A stretch of DNA of 64,000 bases, from the NCBI GenBank assembly GCA_016183765.1, contig JACPEA010000011.1, positions 124,001 through 188,000 on the forward strand, given 5' to 3'. Below, piece after piece: positions 8,138-16,480 of the stretch. Position numbers and translations under genes: made by a program. The DNA is from Bacteroidota bacterium (lineage in GTDB: Bacteria > Bacteroidota > Bacteroidia > Chitinophagales > Chitinophagaceae). A model generated the notes under the pieces. That model did not search any database and was not told the origin of the DNA. It worked only from the letters and a program-made list of their open reading frames with translations. Numbering within the stretch: the stretch's first letter is position 1; every line of letters begins with the position of its first letter.

Positions 8138-9127
8138 ATGGAATACAGAAGAATGGGGCGCAGCGGCCTCGAATTAAGCGTGCTCAGTTTTGGCAGCTGG
8201 GTAACTTTTCACAAACAGATCGCCGATAACAGCGCCGATGAACTCATGGGACTTGCCTATGATCATGGCATCAATTTCTTTGACAACGCCGAAGGCTACG
8301 CTTTTGGTGAAAGTGAGAAAATGATGGGACGCGTATTGAAGGCAAAAAAATGGGACCGGACCTCGTTCACCCTTTCCTCAAAAGTATATTTTGGCTGGCG
8401 CGGAAAAGACAATAAACCCAACCAGACCGGACTCAGCCGCAAACACATCGTGGAAGCCTGTCACGAAGCCCTGGGCCGCCTGCAGACCGATTACCTGGAC
8501 CTCTATTTCTGCCATCGTCCCGATACCCATGTGCCTATTGAAGAAGTGGTATGGACCATGCATAACCTGATACAACAGGGCAAAGTGCTATACTGGGGAA
8601 CCAGCCAGTGGAGCGGCGCCGAGATCATGGAAGCGCACCGCGTGGCGCATCAGTACCACCTTATCGGTCCTACCGTTGAACAGCCGCAGTACAATATGTT
8701 CGAACGTTTTAAAGTGGAGCAGGATTACCTGCCGGTATTCAAGAACGTTGGCCTGGGAACCACCATCTGGAGTCCGCTGGCCGCAGGTTTTTTGACCGGA
8801 AAGTACAATGAGGGCATCCCCGCAGATTCACGACTGGCCATTGAAGGTTTTGACTGGCTCAAAAACCGCTGGATACAGGACGCCAAACTGGCCAAAGTGA
8901 AACAGCTGACACAACTTGCCGGCGAGTTGGGCGTATCCCTTGCCGCCCTGGCCATTGCCTGGACCATCAAAAACCCGAATGTGACCACCGCCATCCTCGG
9001 TGCCACCAAAAAAACACAGCTGGAAGAGAACCTGAAAGCGCTCGATGCCGTAAAACTACTTTCAGATGATGTCATGAACAAGATCGAAGAGATCCTGCAG
9101 AATAAGCCATTTCTTGACCTGGCGTAG
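8138..9127 (+). CDS. aldo/keto reductase, Kv-beta/YghZ type
   Basis: A 329-residue (alpha/beta)8 NADPH-dependent oxidoreductase. The catalytic tetrad is visible: Asp49 and Tyr54 in DNAEGY, Lys82 in SSKVYF and His126 in FCHRPD. The length and the motifs WGTSQWSG and QPQYNMFER match the potassium-channel-beta-like group (AKR6/14), which reduces aldehydes such as methylglyoxal. It stands alone, about 70 bases after lptC. A one-mismatch -7 box (CATATTTG) lies upstream. The physiological substrate is unknown. Confidence 0.9.
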   Translation: MEYRRMGRSGLELSVLSFGSWVTFHKQIADNSADELMGLAYDHGINFFDNAEGYAFGESEKMMGRVLKAKKWDRTSFTLSSKVYFGWRGKDNKPNQTGLSRKHIVEACHEALGRLQTDYLDLYFCHRPDTHVPIEEVVWTMHNLIQQGKVLYWGTSQWSGAEIMEAHRVAHQYHLIGPTVEQPQYNMFERFKVEQDYLPVFKNVGLGTTIWSPLAAGFLTGKYNEGIPADSRLAIEGFDWLKNRWIQDAKLAKVKQLTQLAGELGVSLAALAIAWTIKNPNVTTAILGATKKTQLEENLKALDAVKLLSDDVMNKIEEILQNKPFLDLA

Positions 9128-9240
9128 AGGAGGTGTTCAGTAGATAAGTATATAAAGTAAATAAGGATATAGGGTAGAGAGGAGGAAGGCAGGATTGGAA
9201 GTGAAATGCAAGACCTGTACCATAGATCTCAAATAAATTT

Positions 9241-9314
9241 TGAATATCGAACAAGGAATGATGAATGTTGAAGTACGCTCCGATCAACATTCATCATTCC
9301 TTGTTCGATATTCA
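9241..9314. repeat. perfect 31-bp inverted repeat
   Basis: The left arm 9241-9271 and right arm 9284-9314 are exact reverse complements over 31 bases, around a 12-base loop. The words (ATCGAACAAGGAATG, AATGTTGA) echo the intergenic repeats at 512-565 and 711-765. It lies between the aldo/keto reductase and the next gene on the minus strand; the rest of 9128-9515 has no gene. Confidence 0.85.
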
Positions 9315-9376
9315 ATATTCATTATTCCACGAGCTCACACAGCCGATTTTTCTCATGTTTTTAGTGATCGGTGAAC

Positions 9377-9398
9377 ATGCCCCGTTTTTACGGGGCAT
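9377..9398. terminator. 9-bp perfect hairpin, possible terminator
   Basis: ATGCCCCGT and ACGGGGCAT pair perfectly around a 4-base T loop. No strong T tract follows on the plus side, and a run of nine G begins at 9405. It could terminate the aldo/keto reductase transcript. Confidence 0.4.
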
Positions 9399-9515
9399 TT
9401 GTGTGGGGGGGGGTGAATGGTGAGTTACATCAGTTGTCTTACTTAGCAGAGAGATTCGGAAAGTTCACTGGAACATGAGGAGCGTGTCCCTACTTTGTTA
9501 TTGTTCAGCAGGGTT

Positions 9516-10196
9516 TCAGCTGTTCACCAACATCACTTTCATAGCATAGTGCTTGTAATGATGGGCAGGCGCATTTTCTTCATAGCAGGATACTTTACAA
9601 AACAGGATCCAGGGCTGGTCACTGGCAGGCATTGGGAGCCATAAGGTACAAGGCTCCTCTTTTTTGCAGGACAGGAAAACAGGTGATGTAACAGCAGTGA
9701 CAGTAGGAGGGTTGTTGCCGCAGGGATCACCCAACAACAGAATGGCCGAAAATTCAAAACCATTGATGAGCTGGTTCTTGACAATGATGATATCTCCATG
9801 CGGAGGCCAGGACAACCGGAGCCCGATACGGCCCTCCTCCTTTTGTACGAACGGTTCACCGATCAGGAGGGATGATAATGTATGTTTCTTCTGAAAATCA
9901 TAGTCGCGGAAAAAAGCATAGTCGGCTTTTCCTGACCGTGTAAGGCTTTTATGGAGAAAAGAAGAGAAGCGGGTATTGATCCGGCCGGGACTCAGCCCAC
10001 GTAAATAGGGCCTCAAAACCTGTAACATCCTGCTGGCAGCCTTACTCGAAACAGAAAGATAGTTGGCATGCAACAACATCTTATCGTTCAATACCGCCGT
10101 TTTCTTTAACCCACGTTTCAGGCGCCAAAAGCTTCCCTCATGTGTTTTAACCAGAATATACCGTTCCGGATCGGGGCAGGGTGGTGGCTGATGCAT
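9516..10196 (-). CDS. conserved hypothetical protein, no recognised domain
   Basis: A 226-residue protein without signal peptide or membrane segment. It starts MHQPPPCPDPERYILVKTHEG. The middle is basic and Arg/Ser rich (FSSFLHKSLTRSGKADYAFFRDYDFQKKHTLSS, about 75-105) and the C-terminal half is beta-rich. The upstream part resembles proteins I have seen only as uncharacterised entries in Chitinophagaceae, so this is a lineage-restricted family with no function I can give. An array of 11-bp repeats begins 8 bases upstream of its start codon and is the most likely regulatory region. Confidence 0.6.
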   Translation of the reverse strand: MHQPPPCPDPERYILVKTHEGSFWRLKRGLKKTAVLNDKMLLHANYLSVSSKAASRMLQVLRPYLRGLSPGRINTRFSSFLHKSLTRSGKADYAFFRDYDFQKKHTLSSLLIGEPFVQKEEGRIGLRLSWPPHGDIIIVKNQLINGFEFSAILLLGDPCGNNPPTVTAVTSPVFLSCKKEEPCTLWLPMPASDQPWILFCKVSCYEENAPAHHYKHYAMKVMLVNS

Positions 10197-10203
10197 GATT
10201 TTT

Positions 10204-10290
10204 CTTATAGCGAAGTTATAGTTAAGTTATAGCGAACTTATAGCTAAGTTATAGCTAAGACTATCCAGTCACTATCCAGTCACTATCCGA
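10204..10290. repeat. 11-bp tandem repeat array upstream of the hypothetical gene
   Basis: About eight degenerate units of 11 bases run from 10204: first AAGTTATAGCT-type units, then AGTCACTATCC-type units. The period is close to one helical turn, and the array lies directly upstream of the minus-strand gene at 9516-10196. That would suit phased protein binding, or it may be a simple satellite. From about 10295 to 10640 I see nothing. Confidence 0.65.
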
Positions 10291-10640
10291 TCTCTGTCCT
10301 GCTCACATACTACTCCTACCCATTCCATAACCGATAGCTATTCAGCCTGTATCCGGCTAACATCCGGGAGCGCCCTGCAACCGATCCGATACCTGATAAA
10401 AAGGGATCGATCCCAACTGCCTTCCTTGCTAAATATACACAGCAGGTAGGGCTTTGTCAAGACCTGACTGATGATAAAACACCACAACTTTCATCACACA
10501 GAAAACATTCTCCTAAAATAATTTTCCATATACATTGCTAAACCCATCATTTACAACAACAATCATCCTGAACATCACTGCACTAACAGAAAAAACTCTA
10601 ATACCCCCGCCCGGAAAATAAAACAACCCTCCCCACTCCC

Positions 10641-10669
10641 CACTCACTACTCACTACTCACGATTCACG
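10641..10669. repeat. ACTC word array (CACTCACTACTCACTACTC)
   Basis: This short array uses the same vocabulary as the arrays at 5328-5386 and 52899-52918. It lies upstream of the promoter of the CNNM gene. Confidence 0.5.
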
Positions 10670-10672
10670 CCC

Positions 10673-10701
10673 TTGTTAATCATAATTTTTCTGTAATTTC
10701 C
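10673..10701 (+). promoter_or_regulatory. Bacteroidota-type promoter of the CNNM/CorC gene
   Basis: TTG at 10673-10675, an 18-base spacer, and TAATTTCC at 10694-10701 (one mismatch to TAnnTTTG) lie 5 bases before the ATG at 10707. The -33/-7 spacing is in the usual range. Confidence 0.45.
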
Positions 10702-10706
10702 CCCCC

Positions 10707-11978
10707 ATGACGGAGTTGTATACCCTTATCTGGATAGGCATTACATTGATCCTGATCGGTTTTTTTGCCGGTTATGAGATCGCTTTTGTATCTGCCAACC
10801 GGTTGAGTATCGAACTCAAGAAAAAACAGGGTAAAAAAAGCGGGATCATTTTATCCAATTTTATGGAGCATCCCGCCCGCTTCATCGGTACCTGCCTGAT
10901 CGGTTTGAACCTGTTCCTGGTGATCTACGGTTTGCTGGTACATGAGCTGATGTCGAAGACTATCTGGACGGCCCTCTGGACCAGCCTGAAATTCCAGAAC
11001 GAATATGTGAAACTGGGTTTTGATACGCTGATGTCGTCGCTGGTGGTACTGGTATTTGGCGAGTTCATCCCCAAAGCCATCTTCAGGGCCAAATCCGATT
11101 CACTGCTGAGTTTTTTTGCGCGTGTAGCCAATTTTTTCCATACCCTGTTCCTGCCCCTGACCAATTTTTTTGTGGATATATCGCAGTGGATCCTGAAGTA
11201 TCTGTTCAATGTTCGGGTAAAAGACAGGGATGATGCATTTACCAAGATAGACCTGGAACATTTTTTCCAGCAATCCAAAGAGCAGGATGAAGACAGCCAG
11301 GAACTGAATACCGAACTGTTCGAGAATGCGTTAAGTCTGCCCATGGTAAAGATCAGGCAATGCCTGGTGCCGAGGACCGAGATCGAAGCCATTGATATCA
11401 ACACATCGATAGAAGAAGCCAAAAAAACCTTTATCAGCACGCAGTTGAGCAAACTGGTGGTATATGATGAAAATATCGATTCCATTCTCGGGTATATACA
11501 CCAGCTGGACCTGTTCAAGAAACCCGATACCATCCGTTCTGTGTTGCACCCCATCATGGCTGTACCGGAGAGTATGAGCGCTACGGACCTGATCGGTAAA
11601 TTCACCAAGGAAAGAAAAAGCATTGCCTGGGTGGTGGATGAGTTTGGCGGCACCGCAGGTATTGTGACCATGGAAGATGTGCTGGAAGAGATCTTTGGCG
11701 AGATACAGGATGAATACGATGTGGAAGAGCTGGTAGAAAAACAGCTGGCAGAAGACGAATTCATTTTCAGCGGCCGTATGGAACTGGATTACCTGAATGA
11801 GAAATACGACATGAAATTCCCTTCGGGTGATTCTGAGACCCTGAGCGGTTATATCATCAACGAACACGAGACCATTCCCAAGCAGAAAGAGACCATCATC
11901 ATCGATGATTACCGGTTCGATATCCTGAACGTAAGCGATACCCGGATCGAGTCGGTAAAAATGAAGATCCTCCGCTAA
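10707..11978 (+). CDS. hemolysin-family CNNM/CBS/CorC_HlyC membrane protein
   Basis: A 423-residue protein. The N-terminal DUF21/CNNM domain (about 1-190) has three to four membrane segments and GEFIPKAIFRAKS. A CBS pair follows (about 205-330; it opens MVKIRQCLVPRTEIEAI and contains WVVDEFGGTAGIVTMEDVLEEIFGEI). A C-terminal CorC_HlyC domain follows that. Related proteins (CorC, TlyC, and GldE in gliding bacteria) take part in Mg2+/Co2+ efflux or membrane function; hemolysin is a historical name. Length and layout also fit GldE, but no gld gene is nearby, so I do not use that symbol. It is monocistronic, with a good promoter just upstream. Confidence 0.88.
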   Translation: MTELYTLIWIGITLILIGFFAGYEIAFVSANRLSIELKKKQGKKSGIILSNFMEHPARFIGTCLIGLNLFLVIYGLLVHELMSKTIWTALWTSLKFQNEYVKLGFDTLMSSLVVLVFGEFIPKAIFRAKSDSLLSFFARVANFFHTLFLPLTNFFVDISQWILKYLFNVRVKDRDDAFTKIDLEHFFQQSKEQDEDSQELNTELFENALSLPMVKIRQCLVPRTEIEAIDINTSIEEAKKTFISTQLSKLVVYDENIDSILGYIHQLDLFKKPDTIRSVLHPIMAVPESMSATDLIGKFTKERKSIAWVVDEFGGTAGIVTMEDVLEEIFGEIQDEYDVEELVEKQLAEDEFIFSGRMELDYLNEKYDMKFPSGDSETLSGYIINEHETIPKQKETIIIDDYRFDILNVSDTRIESVKMKILR

Positions 11979-12026
11979 TACTTTCCCATACAGCGTAAGT
12001 CATTGAACCCTGTTTAAGGGAAGCCC

Positions 12027-12422
12027 ATGAAAAAAGCCTATTTCTCCGTTGGTTATCAAAGCAGGCCATTACTGGATGCTGAAATAAACGCCATCCGGGA
12101 AGTACTTGACAAACACCATATCCATCTCTTTATTTTTGTAGACCATTACCGTTTTTCGCCACAGGAAGAACAAAAGATGATGCAGCAGGCTTTCCGTGAA
12201 ATTGCGGATGCGGACCTGCTGATCGCCGAAATTTCTGAAAAAGCCATGGGCGTAGGCATTGAGATCGGTTATGCCGTCGCCCTGCAAAAACCAGTGATCT
12301 GCCTGCGCAATGCAGGAGCCGAACATTCCACCACCGCATCCGGAAGTGCCACCCATTCACTAATCTATGCAAATGCCGGCGCAATAGCTGCCGTTCTGGA
12401 ACCGGTGCTGAAAGGGCAATAA
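12027..12422 (+). CDS. nucleoside 2-deoxyribosyltransferase-like protein
   Basis: A 131-residue protein starting MKKAYFSVGYQ. It contains MMQQAFREIADADLLIAEISE, the conserved Asp/Glu region, and GIEIGYAVALQKPVICL, typical of the nucleoside 2-deoxyribosyltransferase / DNPH1 (RCL) superfamily. EHSTTASG near residue 100 resembles the loop of DNPH1-like nucleotide N-hydrolases. Members split or exchange the N-glycosidic bond of deoxynucleosides or their monophosphates. Substrate cannot be chosen from sequence. It stands alone between the CNNM gene and tatC. Confidence 0.75.
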   Translation: MKKAYFSVGYQSRPLLDAEINAIREVLDKHHIHLFIFVDHYRFSPQEEQKMMQQAFREIADADLLIAEISEKAMGVGIEIGYAVALQKPVICLRNAGAEHSTTASGSATHSLIYANAGAIAAVLEPVLKGQ

Positions 12423-12501
12423 AGCCAGCTCCTGCCGGATCCGGCCCCGGAAATCGGTCCATCCACCCCAAAACCCCTGTTTTTTATGTTATCCATACCC
12501 G

Positions 12502-12509
12502 TAACTTTG
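12502..12509 (+). promoter_or_regulatory. -7 box TAACTTTG before tatC
   Basis: TAACTTTG is an exact TAnnTTTG match 26 bases before the tatC ATG. No TTG is seen at the standard -33 distance. Confidence 0.45.
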
Positions 12510-12535
12510 GTCGCTGATAACAGTCAAAGAACGCA

Positions 12536-13390
12536 ATGGCAATATTTAACAGAAACCGGGGATCGGAAAATAATGAGATGACGTTTATTGATCATCTTGA
12601 GGAATTAAGAACACATATCATCCGCTCGGTACTGGCCATACTGGTTATGGCCGTCATCATCTTCATTTACCGCAACTGGGTTTTTGATAACGTGATCTAT
12701 GGTCCGCTGAACCCCGATTTCATCAGCTACCGTAAACTCTGCCAGTTCAGTCACTGGGCACATATGGGCGATGCGCTTTGTATGCCTGCCGTAAAAGTGA
12801 ACATGATCAGTAACACGTTTGGCGGACAGTTCCTCAGCAGTATTTCCATGGCGCTGATCGGTGGTATCATTGCGGCGTTCCCCTTCATATTCTGGGAGTT
12901 CTGGCGTTTTGTAAAACCCGCCCTGAAAGAAAAAGAACTCACCAATACCCGCTTTGTGATCTTCTGGGTAAGTTTTTTCTTTTTTACCGGTTCTGCCTTT
13001 GGTTATTTTTTGCTGGGACCCTTCACTTTCAACTTCCTGGGTGGTTTTCAGCTGGGTACACAGGGTTTTATCACTACCATGCCCACGTTGGCGGATTATA
13101 TAGACAATCTCACCAATATCATACTGGGTTGCGGACTGGCATTTGAATTGCCGGTACTGGCTTTTATCCTCACCAAGATCGGCCTGGTTACACCCAGCTT
13201 CCTGCGCCAGGCACGTAAATATGCCATTGTGGTTATCCTGATCCTGGCAGCATTTATCACACCCAGTCCCGACTGGATGAGCCAAATGATCGTATTTGTT
13301 CCTTTATGGCTGCTGTATGAACTGAGTATCCTGGTTTCTGCCAAAGCAAAAAGGGAGCAGGACAAACAGGAAGACGAAGAATGGGATTAA
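12536..13390 (+). CDS. tatC: twin-arginine translocase subunit TatC
   Basis: A 284-residue inner-membrane protein with six predicted membrane segments. The TatC signature is present: MTFIDHLEELRTHIIRS at the N-terminus, FPFIFWEFWRFVKPAL in the second-helix region, and AFELPVLAFILTKIG followed by ITPSPDWMSQM near the end. TatC is the receptor for RR signal peptides in export of folded proteins. The Tat-type precursors at 1, 44192, 45918, 46883 and 49301 would depend on it. A periplasmic insertion around residues 55-90 with two Cys is longer than in E. coli, as in other Bacteroidota. tatA is not adjacent. Confidence 0.95.
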   Translation: MAIFNRNRGSENNEMTFIDHLEELRTHIIRSVLAILVMAVIIFIYRNWVFDNVIYGPLNPDFISYRKLCQFSHWAHMGDALCMPAVKVNMISNTFGGQFLSSISMALIGGIIAAFPFIFWEFWRFVKPALKEKELTNTRFVIFWVSFFFFTGSAFGYFLLGPFTFNFLGGFQLGTQGFITTMPTLADYIDNLTNIILGCGLAFELPVLAFILTKIGLVTPSFLRQARKYAIVVILILAAFITPSPDWMSQMIVFVPLWLLYELSILVSAKAKREQDKQEDEEWD

Positions 13391-13424
13391 CCCGGGTCTG
13401 TAGAGCTGATTTGAGGTAATGCAT

Positions 13425-13660
13425 AGTTAAAAGAGTTAAATAGGGTTAAAAGAGGTTAAAAGGGGTTAAAATAGTTAAAGAGGTTAAAGGGGGGCTTGGT
13501 CTCACTGGGTAGCCCTGTAACGCTCTAAACCATTCTGACTGCTTTAACCTCTTTTAACCCTATTTAACCATTTTAACCATCTTGACTTTTTTAACCCCCT
13601 TTAACCCTATTTAACTCTTTTAACCCCTTTTAACCCCCTTGTAACCATCTTAACCCCCTC
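13425..13660. repeat. inverted (GTTAAA)/(TTTAAC) arrays forming a long hairpin
   Basis: Seven GTTAAA words spaced 9-10 bases apart occur at 13426-13488. After about 55 unrelated bases, nine exact TTTAAC words spaced 9-18 bases follow (13543-13634), then degenerate ones to about 13655. Bases 13435-13460 are the exact reverse complement of 13543-13568 (26 bp). Bases 13426-13450 are the exact reverse complement of 13600-13624 (25 bp). The left arm can therefore pair with either of two places. The gap between tatC and rpiB holds nothing else. Confidence 0.85.
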
Positions 13661-13742
13661 CCGCCTGCCCCTACTCCATTCGTACATTATTTTGTAGTCC
13701 TATCTTTCCAATCCGTTAACTTAGCTGCCCTAATAAACACAC

Positions 13743-14198
13743 ATGAACTTCGTTTTTGACCCCTCCAAACCCATCGCCATTGGTTGCGATCATGCCGGCT
13801 TTGAGTACAAAACAGCCCTTGTAAAATGGTTGACCGATAAAGGTTTCCAGGTAAAGGATTTTGGCACTTATTCCACCGACTCAGTTGATTATCCTGATTT
13901 CGCCCACCCTACGGCCAGCAGTGTTGAGAACGGTGAGACCTCTTTCGGTATCCTGCTTTGCGGCAGTGCCAACGGGGTGGCCATCAGCGCCAACAAACAC
14001 CAGAAGATCCGTGCGGGCCTATGCTGGCAGAATGATGTGGCATTGCTGGTACGCAAACACAACGATGCCAATATGATCTGTATCCCCGCCCGTTTTGTAT
14101 CGCTGGTGCTGGCAGAACAGATGCTGGAATTATTTATGACCACCGAATTTGAAGGTGGCCGCCACGCCACCCGCGTGGGTAAGATCGCTTGCTCTTAA
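13743..14198 (+). CDS. rpiB: ribose 5-phosphate isomerase B
   Basis: A 151-residue sugar-phosphate isomerase of the RpiB/LacAB family, interconverting ribose 5-phosphate and ribulose 5-phosphate. The visible signature is IAIGCDHAGFEYK near the N-terminus. The catalytic Cys lies in GILLCGSANGVAISANK, where many RpiB proteins have CGTGIG; the SANG form is usual in Bacteroidota. The C-terminal EGGRHATRVGKI carries the phosphate-binding Arg/His. A near-match -7 box (TATCTTTC) lies upstream. The M28 peptidase gene follows after 11 bases and is probably cotranscribed. Confidence 0.92.
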   Translation: MNFVFDPSKPIAIGCDHAGFEYKTALVKWLTDKGFQVKDFGTYSTDSVDYPDFAHPTASSVENGETSFGILLCGSANGVAISANKHQKIRAGLCWQNDVALLVRKHNDANMICIPARFVSLVLAEQMLELFMTTEFEGGRHATRVGKIACS

Positions 14199-14209
14199 CC
14201 AAACCATAC

Positions 14210-15751
14210 ATGATGAAAAAACTGCTACTGCTCTGCCTGCCGTTTGCCGTAACACTGGCAATGGCGCAGAAAGGGGATGATGTTGCCGCTAAATATGCCG
14301 CACTGATCACCCAACAAGGATTAAAAGAAAAACTGACCATCCTGGCCGGACCCGAAATGGAAGGCCGTGAAACCGCTTCTCCAGGCCAGAAAAAAGCCGG
14401 TGCATTTATTGAAGACCATTTCAAAAAGATCGGCCTGAAACCAGGCAATGGTGATAGTTACCAGCAATTATACCCTGTTTATGAGGAAGTGCTAAGCGAA
14501 AAGAAATTCCACGTCAATGGTAGGTCCTACGAATGGGATAAAGATTTCATGTTCAGTATACTGGCAATCTCTACTGGCAACTGGAATTATAATAGTGTTG
14601 TATTTGCAGGCTATGGCAATGTAGATTCTGCCACCAATGTTAACGATTATGAGGGCCTCAATGTACAAGGTAAACTAGTACTCGTACTGGACGGAGGCTT
14701 AACAGCTGCACCTGTTGCTGGACGCAACTTCGGAGGTCCTTCTGCGGCCAAAATAAATGCTGCTCGCAAAAATGGTGCTGCAGGAGTATTGATAATTTCA
14801 GCCGATTTCCCTCGCAAATATCCTACTTCTATCAAGGGACGTTTGTACATCACTAAACCTACTACTGCTGCGGCTACCAACAATTTTGTGGTAGCTACTA
14901 TTTCTGAGGAAGTTGCCGCCGCTTTATTGGGAAGAACTGCCAAAATCTCTCAGGCTGAATTGAAAAATACCCCTAAAGGCAACTATGTATCTGAAGTAGC
15001 AATCAGCGCTATTAAGAATACGGAAACGCTGGAAAGCAGCAATGTGATCGGTGTATTACCCGGAACTGATAAAAAAGAAGAATATGTATTCCTGACCGGC
15101 CACTATGACCACCTGGGCAAACAGGGTAATACCATCTTCTATGGTGCCGATGATGACGGTTCAGGTACCGTAGGCGTAATGCAAATGGCAGAAGCCTTTG
15201 CTGCAGCCGCCAAAAAAGGGAACAAACCCCGCAGAACAATGGTCTTCATGACGGTCAGTGGTGAAGAAAAAGGGTTAATAGGCTCTGCTTACTACTCAGA
15301 ACACCCAACGGTAGATATGGCCAAAATATCTGTTGACCTAAACACAGATATGATCGGAAGGGGCGACTCTTCACGCAAAGGGGATACACTGAATTATATT
15401 TATGTGATCGGTCACGATAAGTTAAGCTCTGAGCTGGCGCCCATCAATGAAAGCGTGAACAAACAATATGTGAACATTGCATTGGATTACAAATACGATG
15501 ATCCCAATGACCGTAACAGGATCTACTACCGAAGCGACCATTACAATTTTGCCCGCAAAGGGGTTCCTATCCTGTTCTTCTACGATGGTATGCTGGGTGC
15601 TGATTACCACAAACCCACCGACACCGTAGACAAGATCCAGTTCGGCATCATGGAAAAACGTACCCAACTGGTATTCCATACCGCCTGGGTGATCGCCAAC
15701 CGTGATACCATGCTCAAAAGAGATATTCCATTGACCATGCCTGCGAGATAA
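14210..15751 (+). CDS. secreted M28-family zinc peptidase with PA domain
   Basis: A 513-residue exported protein with a signal peptide ending AMAQKGDD. A PA domain insert (about 130-240) precedes the M28 catalytic domain (about 275-500). Zinc ligands and catalytic residues are visible in order: GHYDHLG (His), ADDDGSGTVG (bridging Asp), SGEEKGLIGS (Glu general base and Glu ligand), DLNTDMIG (Asp), and RSDHYNFARKG (His). These are aminopeptidase/glutaminyl-cyclase-like di-zinc enzymes. The start at 14210 gives a clean signal peptide; the upstream codon at 14189 lies inside rpiB. A strong hairpin terminator follows. Confidence 0.9.
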   Translation: MMKKLLLLCLPFAVTLAMAQKGDDVAAKYAALITQQGLKEKLTILAGPEMEGRETASPGQKKAGAFIEDHFKKIGLKPGNGDSYQQLYPVYEEVLSEKKFHVNGRSYEWDKDFMFSILAISTGNWNYNSVVFAGYGNVDSATNVNDYEGLNVQGKLVLVLDGGLTAAPVAGRNFGGPSAAKINAARKNGAAGVLIISADFPRKYPTSIKGRLYITKPTTAAATNNFVVATISEEVAAALLGRTAKISQAELKNTPKGNYVSEVAISAIKNTETLESSNVIGVLPGTDKKEEYVFLTGHYDHLGKQGNTIFYGADDDGSGTVGVMQMAEAFAAAAKKGNKPRRTMVFMTVSGEEKGLIGSAYYSEHPTVDMAKISVDLNTDMIGRGDSSRKGDTLNYIYVIGHDKLSSELAPINESVNKQYVNIALDYKYDDPNDRNRIYYRSDHYNFARKGVPILFFYDGMLGADYHKPTDTVDKIQFGIMEKRTQLVFHTAWVIANRDTMLKRDIPLTMPAR

Positions 15752-15771
15752 TGAACGCAGAAATATCTGAA

Positions 15772-15810
15772 AAAAGCGAAGCCGCATCGGAATGATGCGG
15801 CTTCGCTTTT
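15772..15810. terminator. bidirectional Rho-independent terminator
   Basis: A 16-bp perfect stem (15772-15787 with 15795-15810) has a 7-base loop and A/T flanks. It lies between convergent genes, the M28 peptidase (+) and the lipocalin-like gene (-), and can serve both. Confidence 0.9.
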
Positions 15811-15826
15811 ATGAATAGGGTGGCGC

Positions 15827-16303
15827 TTATTTTGCTTTTTTCAACACCATCAATATCTCGCCCTGCGGCTGTTTAACGGTGATGCGGAGTTTGTCTTCCT
15901 TAAAATCCGCTTTCAATACATCTTCTTTCTGGTTCTTATCGGTGGTGATGATGGTGGAATTGGCCTCATCCACCTTGTACGTGGCCGACTCTGCCATTTC
16001 CATGCCCGTACCCAGTTCTGCGGTGCCGTCTTCCTTGAAAATGAAAGCCACATTATTGAATACGCTGAGCTGCGGTTTCATCATAGCGGTGATGGATGCC
16101 AGTTGCTGCTCATCTTTTACCTGAGCTTTCATCATCTCGCCAAAAGCAAGTGAATCTTTATCGATGCTGTAAAAGAACATACCTGTCATCTCTACTGCAG
16201 ACACGTTCCATTTACCAATTACATTGGCCTTGGTTACTTTGGTTTGTGCCTGGATCTGGAAAAATAATACTAAGCTGAATCCAAGCAGGATAATTTTTTT
16301 CAT
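15827..16303 (-). CDS. secreted lipocalin-like protein
   Basis: A 158-residue protein with a signal peptide (MKKIILLGFSLVLFFQIQAQ). The mature part has VIGKWNVSAVEM near the N-terminus, typical of the lipocalin-like entry strand. It then alternates beta strands with polar turns (AFIFKEDGTAELGTGMEM, TIITTDKNQ, LRITVKQPQGEILMVL), consistent with a small barrel. The ligand is unknown. The gene is convergent with the M28 peptidase and shares its terminator. Confidence 0.65.
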   Translation of the reverse strand: MKKIILLGFSLVLFFQIQAQTKVTKANVIGKWNVSAVEMTGMFFYSIDKDSLAFGEMMKAQVKDEQQLASITAMMKPQLSVFNNVAFIFKEDGTAELGTGMEMAESATYKVDEANSTIITTDKNQKEDVLKADFKEDKLRITVKQPQGEILMVLKKAK

Positions 16304-16403
16304 GAAATGGTTTGTAAGTGATTAAGAAAAGGAAGATAAGGAGGATTGCGGGGAAACCCGGGATCTCTTTGTTGTTTTTTTGTTATAGAGATATATCCAA
16401 TAA

Positions 16404-16465
16404 AAACGTCATTCCGAAAAAGGATCGCTTAGGCAGTTACCCGCATCCCATCCGAAATGACGTTT
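16404..16465. other. 10-bp inverted repeat downstream of the deoxyhypusine-synthase-like gene
   Basis: AAACGTCATT at 16404-16413 pairs with AATGACGTTT at 16456-16465, with a smaller internal GGAT/ATCC match. Its position just after the stop of the minus-strand gene suggests a transcript end, but there is no clear T tract. Confidence 0.35.
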
Positions 16466-16480
16466 CCTAATTCTTTCTTA

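Noticed and set aside
10925..11764. 279-codon minus-strand frame opposite the CNNM/CorC gene
   Set aside because: Ser-rich antisense shadow of a well-supported gene; no domain.
10707..11978. Naming the CNNM/CBS/CorC gene gldE
   Set aside because: Domain order and size fit, but no other gld gene is nearby and the motif set does not separate GldE from other hemolysin-family proteins.
13425..13660. CRISPR or simple Rho-independent terminator
   Set aside because: No spacers, and two arms with alternative pairings over 200 bp do not fit a simple terminator.
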